The notes beneath the pieces were generated by a model. The model was not told the origin of the DNA. It searched no databases and saw nothing but the letters and a program-made list of their open reading frames with translations. From DASSFZ01 sp036514635 (GTDB taxonomy: Bacteria > Chloroflexota > Anaerolineae > Fen-1058): a stretch of DNA of 5,186 nt. The translations under genes and the position numbers were made by a program. Below are positions 1-5,186 of this stretch, piece by piece. Every line of letters starts with the position of its first letter. The stretch's first letter is position 1. The stretch is from contig DATBWU010000172.1 in assembly GCA_036514635.1 (NCBI GenBank), positions 1-5,186 of the forward strand. Direction: 5' to 3'.

Positions 1-1026
1 GGGGTGAGGGCTGCCGTCCTCACCGGGGCCGACTTTGAAATCGAAATCAGCGGCGACTGGCCGACGCTTTACGAACTCAGCGATTACAGTGAACTCTCCG
101 CCGTGCAGCCACGGCGGGCCTATCATCTCGATCGTGCTCGAATTCATCGCGCGTTCGAACGTGGCACGAGCCTCGCGTCTATTCTCGACTTCCTGGAGTC
201 CGCCTCCGGAAAGGCGCTGCCCGCCACACTCGTCCGGCAGATACAGCTCTGGGCTGTGGAGCACAATCGAATTACCGTGCGCCGCGTGGTTCTCCTGGAA
301 GTGCGCGATCCTCGACTGCTCGCTGAGTTGACGCGTGCACATCGCATACGCAACAGCATCCGCCGCACCGTCTCGCCGCGGGCCGTCATCCTGCGCGAAG
401 ATCGCCTGCCATCGCTCATTCGTAACCTTCAACGGCGTGGCCTTACGCCCCGCCTCGCACTCCCACACCCGCGCACTTCCGTACCGCGCTATCCTACTCG
501 CCAACCAGCTAACCAACTACCTGATCACAAGACGGCTCGACTATTCGACCATCCAACCCTGGCCCACCTGTACCTCACGGCTCGCTTGTGTCACCAGCTC
601 TCCGATCTGATTCCAGCACGTTATCGTATCCCGTACTCCATCCTACTCGATCTGGAACGGCAGCTAACCATATCCGATCGAGACCTGGCGGCCCAACTCG
701 CTGAAGAAGCAGCCGAACACGTTGCGGCGACCATCGACCGGCGTCAACACACCGCCGAGCGAGCCGGGACTGAAGAAGACCCATGGCTGCCTGCCGCCGC
801 AAGCCGGCTATCTCCCATCGTGATCATCGAGCGCGCCGTTCAATCCGCACAACCTCTCGACATCACCTACACAGATGCCCGGCGTGTCACGACCAGCCGG
901 ATCATTGAGCCTCATCGCATCGAGCAGTGGGGACAGACGAAGTACCTCATCGCTTACTGCCGACTCGATCAAGATGAACGCACCTTCCGCATCGACCGAA
1001 TCCGAGAAATTCGGAACGCGGAATGA
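1..1026 (+). CDS. XPB/Ssl2 N-terminal-like and WYL-domain protein, 5'-truncated
   Basis: The frame is open from base 1, so the true start is probably outside the window; the GTG at 4 is only the first start-like codon seen. About the first 150 residues resemble the helicase-associated/XPB N-terminal-like domain (Helicase_C_3 type), with FEIEISGDWPTLYELSDYSE, a 'YHLDRARIHRAFERGTS' segment and a 'LILxDFLE'-like helix region. A Pro/Arg-rich linker follows (about 150-190), then a helical region, and the last 70 residues look like a WYL domain (PLDITYTDARRVTTSRIIEP, then YLIAYCRLDQDERTFRIDRI). WYL domains bind ligands or nucleic acid and often occur in transcription regulators, including regulators near CRISPR-cas loci. 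The gene converges on cas2 and is not in its operon, so a regulatory link is inference. Its stop codon lies in a short ATTC/GAAT-rich repeat. Family assignment is by pattern, without a profile search. Confidence 0.72.
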   Translation, partial: GVRAAVLTGADFEIEISGDWPTLYELSDYSELSAVQPRRAYHLDRARIHRAFERGTSLASILDFLESASGKALPATLVRQIQLWAVEHNRITVRRVVLLEVRDPRLLAELTRAHRIRNSIRRTVSPRAVILREDRLPSLIRNLQRRGLTPRLALPHPRTSVPRYPTRQPANQLPDHKTARLFDHPTLAHLYLTARLCHQLSDLIPARYRIPYSILLDLERQLTISDRDLAAQLAEEAAEHVAATIDRRQHTAERAGTEEDPWLPAAASRLSPIVIIERAVQSAQPLDITYTDARRVTTSRIIEPHRIEQWGQTKYLIAYCRLDQDERTFRIDRIREIRNAE

Positions 1027-1077
1027 TGAATGCGGAATAAGCCACATTGACCATTTATCGTTCATCCTTCCTCATTC
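1021..1077. repeat. ATTC/GAAT-rich imperfect inverted repeat between convergent genes
   Basis: GAATGA (1021-1026) can pair with TCATTC (1072-1077), and GATGAATG (1025-1032) can pair with CGTTCATC (1059-1066) with one wobble. The two pairings overlap, so they are alternatives rather than one stem. GCGGAAT also occurs twice in direct orientation, at 1018-1024 and 1032-1038. The position between convergent stop codons (1026 and 1083) would suit a bidirectional terminator, but there is no clear T-tract and the stem is weak. I therefore call it a repeat, with terminator only as a possibility. Confidence 0.4.
1023..1038 (+). repeat. 16-bp repeat, copy 1 (inverted relative to 1856-1871)
   Basis: ATGATGAATGCGGAAT reads on the + strand here and on the - strand at 1856-1871, with no mismatch; the match stops at 16 bp on both sides. 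This copy contains part of the stop codon of the WYL gene. The two copies bracket the cas2 and RNase H genes. Confidence 0.75.
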
Positions 1078-1082
1078 AGCGT

Positions 1083-1370
1083 TCACGACTCTCCCACCAC
1101 ATAAAACTCCTTGGCCCGTTCTACCTGCTTCGTCCCGATCGCCTCGATCTTCTTCACCGCGTCCTCGTCCAGAAAGTAGAAACGCACATTGTCGTGCTTC
1201 GGCGCGATCAGTTTTTTCAGCCGTTCGCGCATTCGCTTGTAAGCCGGCTCCTTCAGGTCGCACTCGAACACGCTGTACTGCACGTGCGCCCCGAAGTTCT
1301 CCAGCGCCTTCATCACCTTCGTCCGCCGCTTATTATCCGAGATGTCGTAACTCACCACCACAAACATCAT
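1083..1370 (-). CDS. cas2: CRISPR-associated endonuclease Cas2
   Basis: A 95-residue protein of typical Cas2 length. It shows the ferredoxin-like start MMFVVVSYDISD with the conserved first-strand Asp (D9), then the family-typical NFGAHVQYSVFEC segment (about 25-37) and a C-terminal strand FYFLDEDA. Cas2 dimers bridge two Cas1 dimers in the spacer-integration complex; nuclease activity is usually not needed for that role. The start ATG overlaps the RNase H stop by 4 nt (ATGA). An AGGA motif at 1376-1379 lies 5 nt before this ATG and 8 nt before the second Met codon (1367), so either start is possible. It is the last gene of the - strand operon. The sequence looks intact. Confidence 0.95.
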   Translation of the reverse strand: MMFVVVSYDISDNKRRTKVMKALENFGAHVQYSVFECDLKEPAYKRMRERLKKLIAPKHDNVRFYFLDEDAVKKIEAIGTKQVERAKEFYVVGES

Positions 1371-1795
1371 CCGCTTCCTATCCGTTTGTCCGCTGCCGAT
1401 CCGTTGACTGCTTCGTCCGCAATTGCATCCGCCAGTTGATTGCGATCACGCGGAATGTGTGTAAAGCTGACGCGCTCAAAGCGCCCCGCCAGATCGCGCG
1501 CCTGGTGGTGCAACCGCCGCAACTGTGTACTGCGTACCCGGATCCAGCCGCGCATTTGCTCGATGACCAACCGGCTGCCCAGATAGACACGGACCTCCCT
1601 CGGCGCATAGCCGAGAACCTGTTCCAGCGCAAAGATCAGCGCTGCGTACGCAGCCTCATTGCAGGTCATCGCCTGCGCCGCCTTGTTCCGCCATGCGATT
1701 AGCTGGCCCTGTTCGTCCTTGATCGCCACGCCCAGACCCGTCGCTTGTGGTTGAACCGACGCATCGGCATACACGGACAAAGTAGTGTGGGACAT
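1367..1795 (-). CDS. RNase HI-like protein in CRISPR adaptation operon
   Basis: A 142-residue RNase H-fold protein. The order of motifs fits RNase HI/RVT_3: SVYADAS with D11, NEAAYAAL with E47, a strand VRVYLGSRLVIEQMRG, and RNQLADAIADEA with D123. At the third catalytic position, where relatives carry Asp in a DS-LV motif, the codon is GGC (Gly73, 1577-1579), so the active site looks incomplete. RNase H cuts RNA in RNA:DNA hybrids. Next to an RT and Cas1-Cas2 the obvious role is processing cDNA hybrids during RNA-derived spacer capture, but the Gly makes a binding or structural role possible. I chose the ATG at 1795 because GGAGG lies 4 nt upstream; an in-frame ATG at 1813 would add six residues but has its purine motif too close. 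The stop overlaps cas2. Confidence 0.85.
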   Translation of the reverse strand: MSHTTLSVYADASVQPQATGLGVAIKDEQGQLIAWRNKAAQAMTCNEAAYAALIFALEQVLGYAPREVRVYLGSRLVIEQMRGWIRVRSTQLRRLHHQARDLAGRFERVSFTHIPRDRNQLADAIADEAVNGSAADKRIGSG

Positions 1796-1798
1796 TGA

Positions 1799-1806
1799 CC
1801 CTCCCC
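1799..1806 (-). promoter_or_regulatory. Strong ribosome binding site for RNase H gene
   Basis: The - strand reads GGGGAGGG, containing a full GGAGG core 4 nt before the ATG at 1795. It decides the start in favour of 1795 over the upstream ATG at 1813. It lies in the 28-nt gap after the cas1 stop. Confidence 0.7.
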
Positions 1807-1823
1807 TCTTCATTCCTCATTCT

Positions 1824-2852
1824 TCACAAAGTCCCCGAAGCGCTAGCGGAGTGGGATTCCGCATTCATCATGGCTTTGTATTCCGCCGCTTCTCCTTTGA
1901 TCACGCGTGCCATCTGCCGTGTTTGCAGCTCAAAACAACGGCGATACGTCGTCTCCTCGCCGGTCATGGGATAGCGCACCTTCGATGTCACCCGCTCTTC
2001 GTAGGCCTGGATCACACGCTTCACCGATTCTTCTCGTAACAAGAGCGGCTTCTCGCCCTCCGAGCCGCGCCGGAAATCCTGCGCTCCCATCCCGGCGCGG
2101 TCGATCAGGTCAAGCACCATCGGATCGACAAGCAGCGGCCGAAACTCCTCCATGAGATCCAGCGCCAGCGATGGCCGCCCATACTGCACAGTGTGAAAGA
2201 AACCGAGGTAGGGATCCAGCCCGACCAATTGCACCGCCGCCATCAGATCGCGTTGCAACAGCGCGTAGCCGAAACTGAGTAGTGCATTCACCGGATCCTT
2301 AGGCGGATAATAGTTACGCCCGGCGAATCCCAGATCGCGTTTCAACAATGTCTTAAACGCCGGCCAATACCACGCACCTGCTTTGCCCTCGAACCCGCGC
2401 AGCGAGTCCGCGTTCTCTGCTTTCAGCGCCCGCGTGATCATCTCGGCGATGCCGCGCGCAGCAGCCTCCACAGCGGCTGCACGCGATTCGCGCTGGAGCA
2501 GAGCGCGCTGGTTTGCCAGCTTGGCGGCCACGATCGGTTTAGCCACTGCCAGATTGGCCTGCTCGTTCGTCATCATTTGCAGTTGCTTCAGGCGCAGCTC
2601 GGCGAACTTTGACTCGTTCGCCATCAGCCGGCCCCGCACCCGCCCATGTATCGTCATGAACACCACGTCCACTTCCGATTGCAGCAGAATCCCGACGGCC
2701 GGCGTGGTTAATTGGATGTTACCCATCACCACCAGCTGATCCAATTGATGCATCGGTATCTCGGCCACAATCGCGCGGTCTTTCGTCACGACCAAGCGTT
2801 CATCCTGCTTGCGCACCACTGCACCCTGCTCGCGCACGTAGTACGTCGCCAT
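1824..2852 (-). CDS. cas1: CRISPR-associated integrase Cas1
   Basis: A 342-residue Cas1, the usual length. The N-terminal beta domain (MATYYVREQGAVVRKQDERL to about residue 75) leads into the helical catalytic domain. The metal-binding residues are visible: E155 in GFEGKAGAWYW, H220 in LGFFHTVQYGRPSLALDL, and D232 with E235/E236 in LALDLMEEFRP. Cas1 with Cas2 integrates prespacers at the leader end of CRISPR arrays. The ATG lies 2 nt after the RT stop, and AGAGG (2858-2862) sits 5 nt before it, so translation is probably coupled to the RT. The cas1 frame also stays open 23 codons upstream into the RT gene (to a stop at 2922-2924), which would allow an RT-Cas1 fusion by a -1 frameshift. The last residues (MMNAE onward) are encoded by a 16-bp repeat, and the tail SHSASASGTL looks non-conserved. 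Confidence 0.96.
   Translation of the reverse strand: MATYYVREQGAVVRKQDERLVVTKDRAIVAEIPMHQLDQLVVMGNIQLTTPAVGILLQSEVDVVFMTIHGRVRGRLMANESKFAELRLKQLQMMTNEQANLAVAKPIVAAKLANQRALLQRESRAAAVEAAARGIAEMITRALKAENADSLRGFEGKAGAWYWPAFKTLLKRDLGFAGRNYYPPKDPVNALLSFGYALLQRDLMAAVQLVGLDPYLGFFHTVQYGRPSLALDLMEEFRPLLVDPMVLDLIDRAGMGAQDFRRGSEGEKPLLLREESVKRVIQAYEERVTSKVRYPMTGEETTYRRCFELQTRQMARVIKGEAAEYKAMMNAESHSASASGTL
1856..1871 (-). repeat. 16-bp repeat, copy 2, inside the 3' end of cas1
   Basis: On the - strand this reads ATGATGAATGCGGAAT, identical to + strand 1023-1038. Here it encodes MMNAE near the Cas1 C-terminus. Another ATTC-rich stretch follows at 1811-1822, where TTCCTCATTC (1813-1822) also repeats 1068-1077. 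Confidence 0.75.
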
Positions 2853-2854
2853 GT

Positions 2855-3808
2855 TTACCTCTTTCCCTCTTCCCTGGGTCGGAGAATGGACGAGGTGGAG
2901 GTCGATGACAGGTAGAAATGCTCATTTCGCACAAAGAACACGCCCAAAAAGCGAAAGCCCTGATCAAAATGAACGACCCTCGTCTTGTACGGATTGACCG
3001 CCAGCCGCAGCTTCTCCAGCACCTGTGCGGCTTGATGCAGAGCCGCCTGCGCCTCGGCCTTCTTCGAGCACAGGATCAGCCAATCATCGGCGTAGCGCAC
3101 CAGCGCCTGCCCAGCGCTCGCCATCGCTTCATCGAAGGCATGCAGGTAGATATTTGCCAGGAGCGGTGAAATCACGCCGCCCTGAAACGTGCCTGCCGCC
3201 GGATCGCGACTCTCCGGATCGTTGAACACCTGCGCCTTGAGCCAGCGCTCGACGAGTTGCAGGAGCCGCCGATCGGCCACGTCCCGTTCCATCGCCTTCA
3301 ACATCAAGCGATGATCGAGCCTCTCAAAGCAATCTTTGATATCACCGTCCACCACCCAACGCCGGCCCTGATCGCGCCAGTTCAAAATGGCTTTCACCGC
3401 ATCGTGCAGTGAGCGGCCCTCGCGAAATCCGAAGCTGCACTCCAGAAACTTCGTCTCATATAACGGCGCCAGGACATCGTACATGGCCCGCTGCACGATC
3501 CGGTCTCGGATCGTCAGGATACCCAGCGGCCGCGCGCCGCCACTCGGCTTGGGCACCCACACCCGGCGTACCGGCTGTGGCCGATACTTGCCGCTTTGCA
3601 GTGCTTGTCGTAGCTCGTCTAGATGGTTGGCAAGATTCGACGCGAACGCTCGGAGGCTCTCGCCATCGACACCGGGCCCGCCGCCATTCGCTTTCACCTT
3701 GCGCCAGGCGCGCATGAGATTGTCGGGAGCAAAGATGCGCGGCGCGAGTTGCGTGTTCACTTTCCTCTCCATCAACGCCCGCACGACGTTAGCGATCACC
3801 TGGCCCAT
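2855..3808 (-). CDS. Group II intron-like reverse transcriptase next to Cas1
   Basis: A 317-residue RT of the group II/CRISPR-associated lineage. Visible blocks: NGGGPGVDG (41-49), RVWVPKPSGGARPLGILTIR (82-101), motif A in VVDGDIKDCFERLDH with catalytic D156, GTFQGGVISPLLANIYLH (206-223), the catalytic YADD (239-242) and FRFLGVFF (285-292). It ends about 25 residues after motif 7, so the thumb/maturase (X) and endonuclease domains of intron RTs are absent; this is not an intron ORF. Such RTs, often fused to the N-terminus of Cas1, copy RNA into cDNA for spacer acquisition. I chose the ATG at 3808 because GAAAGGG lies 8 nt upstream; a GTG at 3817 is possible. Either start overlaps the GTPase gene (20 or 29 nt). 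The low-complexity C-terminus (SSTSTSS) and the slippery site before the stop are unusual. Confidence 0.93.
   Translation of the reverse strand: MGQVIANVVRALMERKVNTQLAPRIFAPDNLMRAWRKVKANGGGPGVDGESLRAFASNLANHLDELRQALQSGKYRPQPVRRVWVPKPSGGARPLGILTIRDRIVQRAMYDVLAPLYETKFLECSFGFREGRSLHDAVKAILNWRDQGRRWVVDGDIKDCFERLDHRLMLKAMERDVADRRLLQLVERWLKAQVFNDPESRDPAAGTFQGGVISPLLANIYLHAFDEAMASAGQALVRYADDWLILCSKKAEAQAALHQAAQVLEKLRLAVNPYKTRVVHFDQGFRFLGVFFVRNEHFYLSSTSTSSILRPREEGKR
2861..2867 (-). promoter_or_regulatory. Candidate -1 frameshift heptamer GGGAAAG at RT/cas1 junction
   Basis: In the RT frame the codons read GAG GGA AAG AGG TAA, so G GGA AAG fits the X XXY YYZ slippery pattern in the right phase. A -1 slip gives GGG AAA and then GAG GTA AAC ATG, which is the cas1 frame. 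The same heptamer is used by phage lambda G/GT. The tract also overlaps the SD for cas1 (AGAGG, 2858-2862). I see no strong hairpin within 5-9 nt downstream, so efficiency could be low. Confidence 0.4.
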
Positions 3809-4958
3809 TCCGTTCACCCTTTCGAGAGAGTCGAGCCTTCAAGCGGCTGAAAATTCGACTCCACGATCTGAACTCTGCCCTCATCCGTCTCGCAGAGCAC
3901 CGGTTCGTCTGCTGTTCTGAATCAATCCTTGGTAGCCGTCTCACGCGCCGCCCGTTCTCGAAATACTCCATCGCAATCCGCCCAATGGCCCACGTTCCGC
4001 CGGCTGCCAGCCCACCCGACGCAATCCAACCCACCAGGGGGATCACCTTCGACAACTGCTGACCCAGGTAGCGCATCGCCGCCCCGCTGGCGATCGTCGC
4101 CAACAGTTCGCGGCTGTAGCGATCGCCGACCGGCTCGCCGTAGATCGCCGCCAGCCGTAACACCAACCGCAACTGGATCAGCACCTGGAACGGGATGTCC
4201 AGTAACGGCACCGGTTCGACCCCAACCAGACCACTCACAGCCACTGCCCGCCGTGTCACGCGCTGAGCCGCAACCCGCCGCCATGCCGGCACCTCGCGCC
4301 CCAAGGCAGTCGTCAGGCTTGGGCACACATCGACCATGTGCGGCAGCAGACGGTTCACGACATTCGTCCCATCGTATGCGGCGATCGGGATCACGGCATA
4401 CGCCAGCATCCGGCCCAGGCGATCCGTTGCTTCCCGCTCGCGTACCTGATCCATCTTGTTCAAGATCACCGCCATCGATTTCCCTGAAGCACGGACGCGG
4501 CAAATCCACTCGTACTCCCAGGGTCGCAGGCCGGCTGCGCCATCCAGCACCCACACGATCAGATCGGCGCCTTGCAGCGCAAGCCAGGCCGGATCGCCTT
4601 CCGAGAAGTATCCATTCGGTCCCTGCGCCGGAATATCCACCACGACAAACAATCCCATATCCTCGATGACTGGGCCGCCGGCGGCCTCGTCCTCCGGCTC
4701 ACGGCCGGGCACGTCGAAACCTCTCAGCATCGTGAGGAGCGTCGTTTTACCCGCGCCAACCCCGCCGATCAGCGCGATACGGGCGCGGCTCTCGCGATCA
4801 ACTTCTTCGCGGGCATGATCCCAGTCCAGCGCATTCAATATTGCGCCCAGCCCGATCCCGCGTGTGCTGCCTGATACGTCGTCGCTGATGGTGTCGGCCT
4901 CGCCTCGTCGGTTCAGCAGGTCGCTCAACACGCCCCTTAACGCCGCCAGTCGCTTCAT
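3789..4958 (-). CDS. P-loop GTPase with DUF697-like membrane-associated C-terminus
   Basis: A 389-residue Era/dynamin-like GTPase. It has Walker A GGVGAGKTT (65-73), a G3-like segment VVVDIPAQG (106-113, looser than the usual DxxG), and G4 NKMD (167-170), so GTP specificity is expected. From about 235 to 335 it resembles DUF697: hydrophobic, Gly-rich helices (LVGVEPVPLLDIPFQVLIQL, VIPLVGWIASGGLAAGGTWA) that suggest membrane association. The tail (about 337-389) is very Arg/Lys-rich and looks unrelated to the family. I chose ATG 4958 because GAGG lies 5 nt upstream; an in-frame GTG at 4997 would add 13 residues. It is the first gene of the operon and overlaps the RT start. GTPases of this kind are not standard adaptation factors, so its role here is unknown; chance co-transcription is possible. 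Confidence 0.85.
   Translation of the reverse strand: MKRLAALRGVLSDLLNRRGEADTISDDVSGSTRGIGLGAILNALDWDHAREEVDRESRARIALIGGVGAGKTTLLTMLRGFDVPGREPEDEAAGGPVIEDMGLFVVVDIPAQGPNGYFSEGDPAWLALQGADLIVWVLDGAAGLRPWEYEWICRVRASGKSMAVILNKMDQVREREATDRLGRMLAYAVIPIAAYDGTNVVNRLLPHMVDVCPSLTTALGREVPAWRRVAAQRVTRRAVAVSGLVGVEPVPLLDIPFQVLIQLRLVLRLAAIYGEPVGDRYSRELLATIASGAAMRYLGQQLSKVIPLVGWIASGGLAAGGTWAIGRIAMEYFENGRRVRRLPRIDSEQQTNRCSARRMRAEFRSWSRIFSRLKARLSRKGERNGPGDR
3828..3861 (-). promoter_or_regulatory. Possible mRNA hairpin just upstream of the RT ribosome binding site
   Basis: GAGTCGA (3828-3834) and TCGACTC (3855-3861) are a perfect 7-bp inverted repeat. Inside, AGCC (3834-3837) can pair with GGCT (3845-3848). 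In the mRNA the stem ends about 5 nt before the GAAAGGG RBS of the RT (3817-3823). It lies in the Arg-rich tail of the GTPase gene, so it could tune coupled translation or be incidental. Confidence 0.35.
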
Positions 4959-5056
4959 AATCGCCTCGCGCCGTTTGCCTATAGCGAAACACTTCACGCC
5001 CTTCGTGCATCATTCGTCTTCAGCCCTCGCCCTTCCGCCTTCATCCCTCAGAGAGC
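4959..5056. other. Operon upstream region with no recognised promoter
   Basis: Between the chosen GTPase start and the palindromic repeat I see no convincing -35/-10 pair on the - strand. It contains GAGG at 4964-4967 (the RBS), and a pyrimidine-rich stretch (CATTC and CTTCATC words, about 5008-5050) like the ATTC-rich repeats elsewhere in the window. The alternative GTG start for the GTPase is at 4997. Confidence 0.4.
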
Positions 5057-5185
5057 GTCTTAAAAGTCCATTTCGCCGTCATTCTGAGGCGCGAAGCGCC
5101 GAAGAATCTCCATGTTTGCGCCGAAAAACGAGATTCTTCGCTCGCTGCGCTCGCTCAGAATGACATCACCAGAGAGTTTTAAGAC
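5057..5185. repeat. MITE-like palindromic repeat at right edge
   Basis: The outer terminal inverted repeat GTCTTAAAA (5057-5065) matches TTTTAAGAC (5177-5185) perfectly, and extends to 12 bp with one mismatch. A nested pair follows: GTCATTCTGAG (5078-5088) with CTCAGAATGAC (5154-5164), and CGAAGAATCTC (5100-5110) with GAGATTCTTCG (5130-5140), leaving a 19-nt loop. The arms hold degenerate GCGAAGC/GCTCGC words. It codes for no protein I can support. The CATTCTGAG...GAAGAATCTC type of palindrome is a common interspersed element in several bacterial phyla. It would fold into a long hairpin in RNA from either strand and lies upstream of the cas operon. Confidence 0.8.
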
Positions 5186-5186
5186 A

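Noticed and set aside
1021..1082. Rho-independent terminator between the convergent genes
   Set aside because: The pairing is weak and alternative, AT-rich, and lacks a T-tract; kept only as a repeat.
875..1702. Long + strand open frame across the cas2/RNase H region
   Set aside because: It is antisense to two clear protein families, starts inside the WYL gene, and its Pro/Ser/Arg-rich translation looks like a shadow in GC-rich DNA.
2790..2848. Downstream stimulatory hairpin for the frameshift (GTGCGC self-pairing, or ACGT-ACT-ACGT)
   Set aside because: The stems are short, rely on G-U pairs or 4 bp, and start 13 or more nt after the heptamer, farther than usual.
2855..3808. The RT as the ORF of a group II intron or a retron
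   Set aside because: It lacks the maturase X and endonuclease domains, I see no intron domain V-like RNA nearby, and it is packed in frame order with cas1; a CRISPR-associated RT fits better.
3929..4669. 246-codon + strand frame opposite the GTPase gene
   Set aside because: The translation is Pro/Arg/Ser-rich low complexity without motifs, and it is antisense to a GTPase with clear G motifs.
5057..5185. A single-repeat CRISPR remnant
   Set aside because: The unit is a large nested palindrome with terminal inverted repeats, with no repeated direct unit and spacer pattern.

Overview
This GC-rich window most plausibly comes from a Chloroflexota bacterium, perhaps Roseiflexus-like. That is inference from an XPB-like/WYL regulator, a group II-type reverse transcriptase beside cas1, and short ATTC/GAAT-rich intergenic repeats; taxonomy cannot be proven from the window.

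Layout on the + strand: bases 1-1026 hold the 3' part of a gene for an XPB/Ssl2-N-terminal-like plus WYL-domain protein, open at the left edge. After a 56-nt gap it faces a five-gene block on the - strand. Read in transcription order (right to left), the block is a P-loop GTPase with a DUF697-like C-terminus, a stand-alone reverse transcriptase (RT), Cas1, an RNase HI-like protein and Cas2. The genes overlap or lie within about 30 nt of each other, so they look like one operon. Upstream of it, at the right edge, is a 129-bp palindromic MITE-like repeat.

The core is a CRISPR adaptation module with an RT. Cas1 and Cas2 integrate spacers. The RT suggests that RNA can be a spacer source, as is established for RT-Cas1 systems, and RNase H is the activity one would want for processing an RNA:DNA hybrid. 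However, this RNase H has Gly where the third catalytic Asp is expected. The most striking detail is the RT/cas1 junction. The cas1 frame is open for 23 codons back into the RT gene, and a phage-lambda-type slippery heptamer, GGGAAAG, lies in the correct phase two codons before the RT stop. A -1 shift there would give an RT-Cas1 fusion of about 660 residues, matching the domain order of known natural fusions. The same purine tract also makes a good cas1 ribosome binding site, so plain coupled translation is the competing explanation.

There is no CRISPR array, cas6 or interference gene in the window. A perfect 16-bp inverted repeat brackets exactly cas2 plus the RNase H gene.
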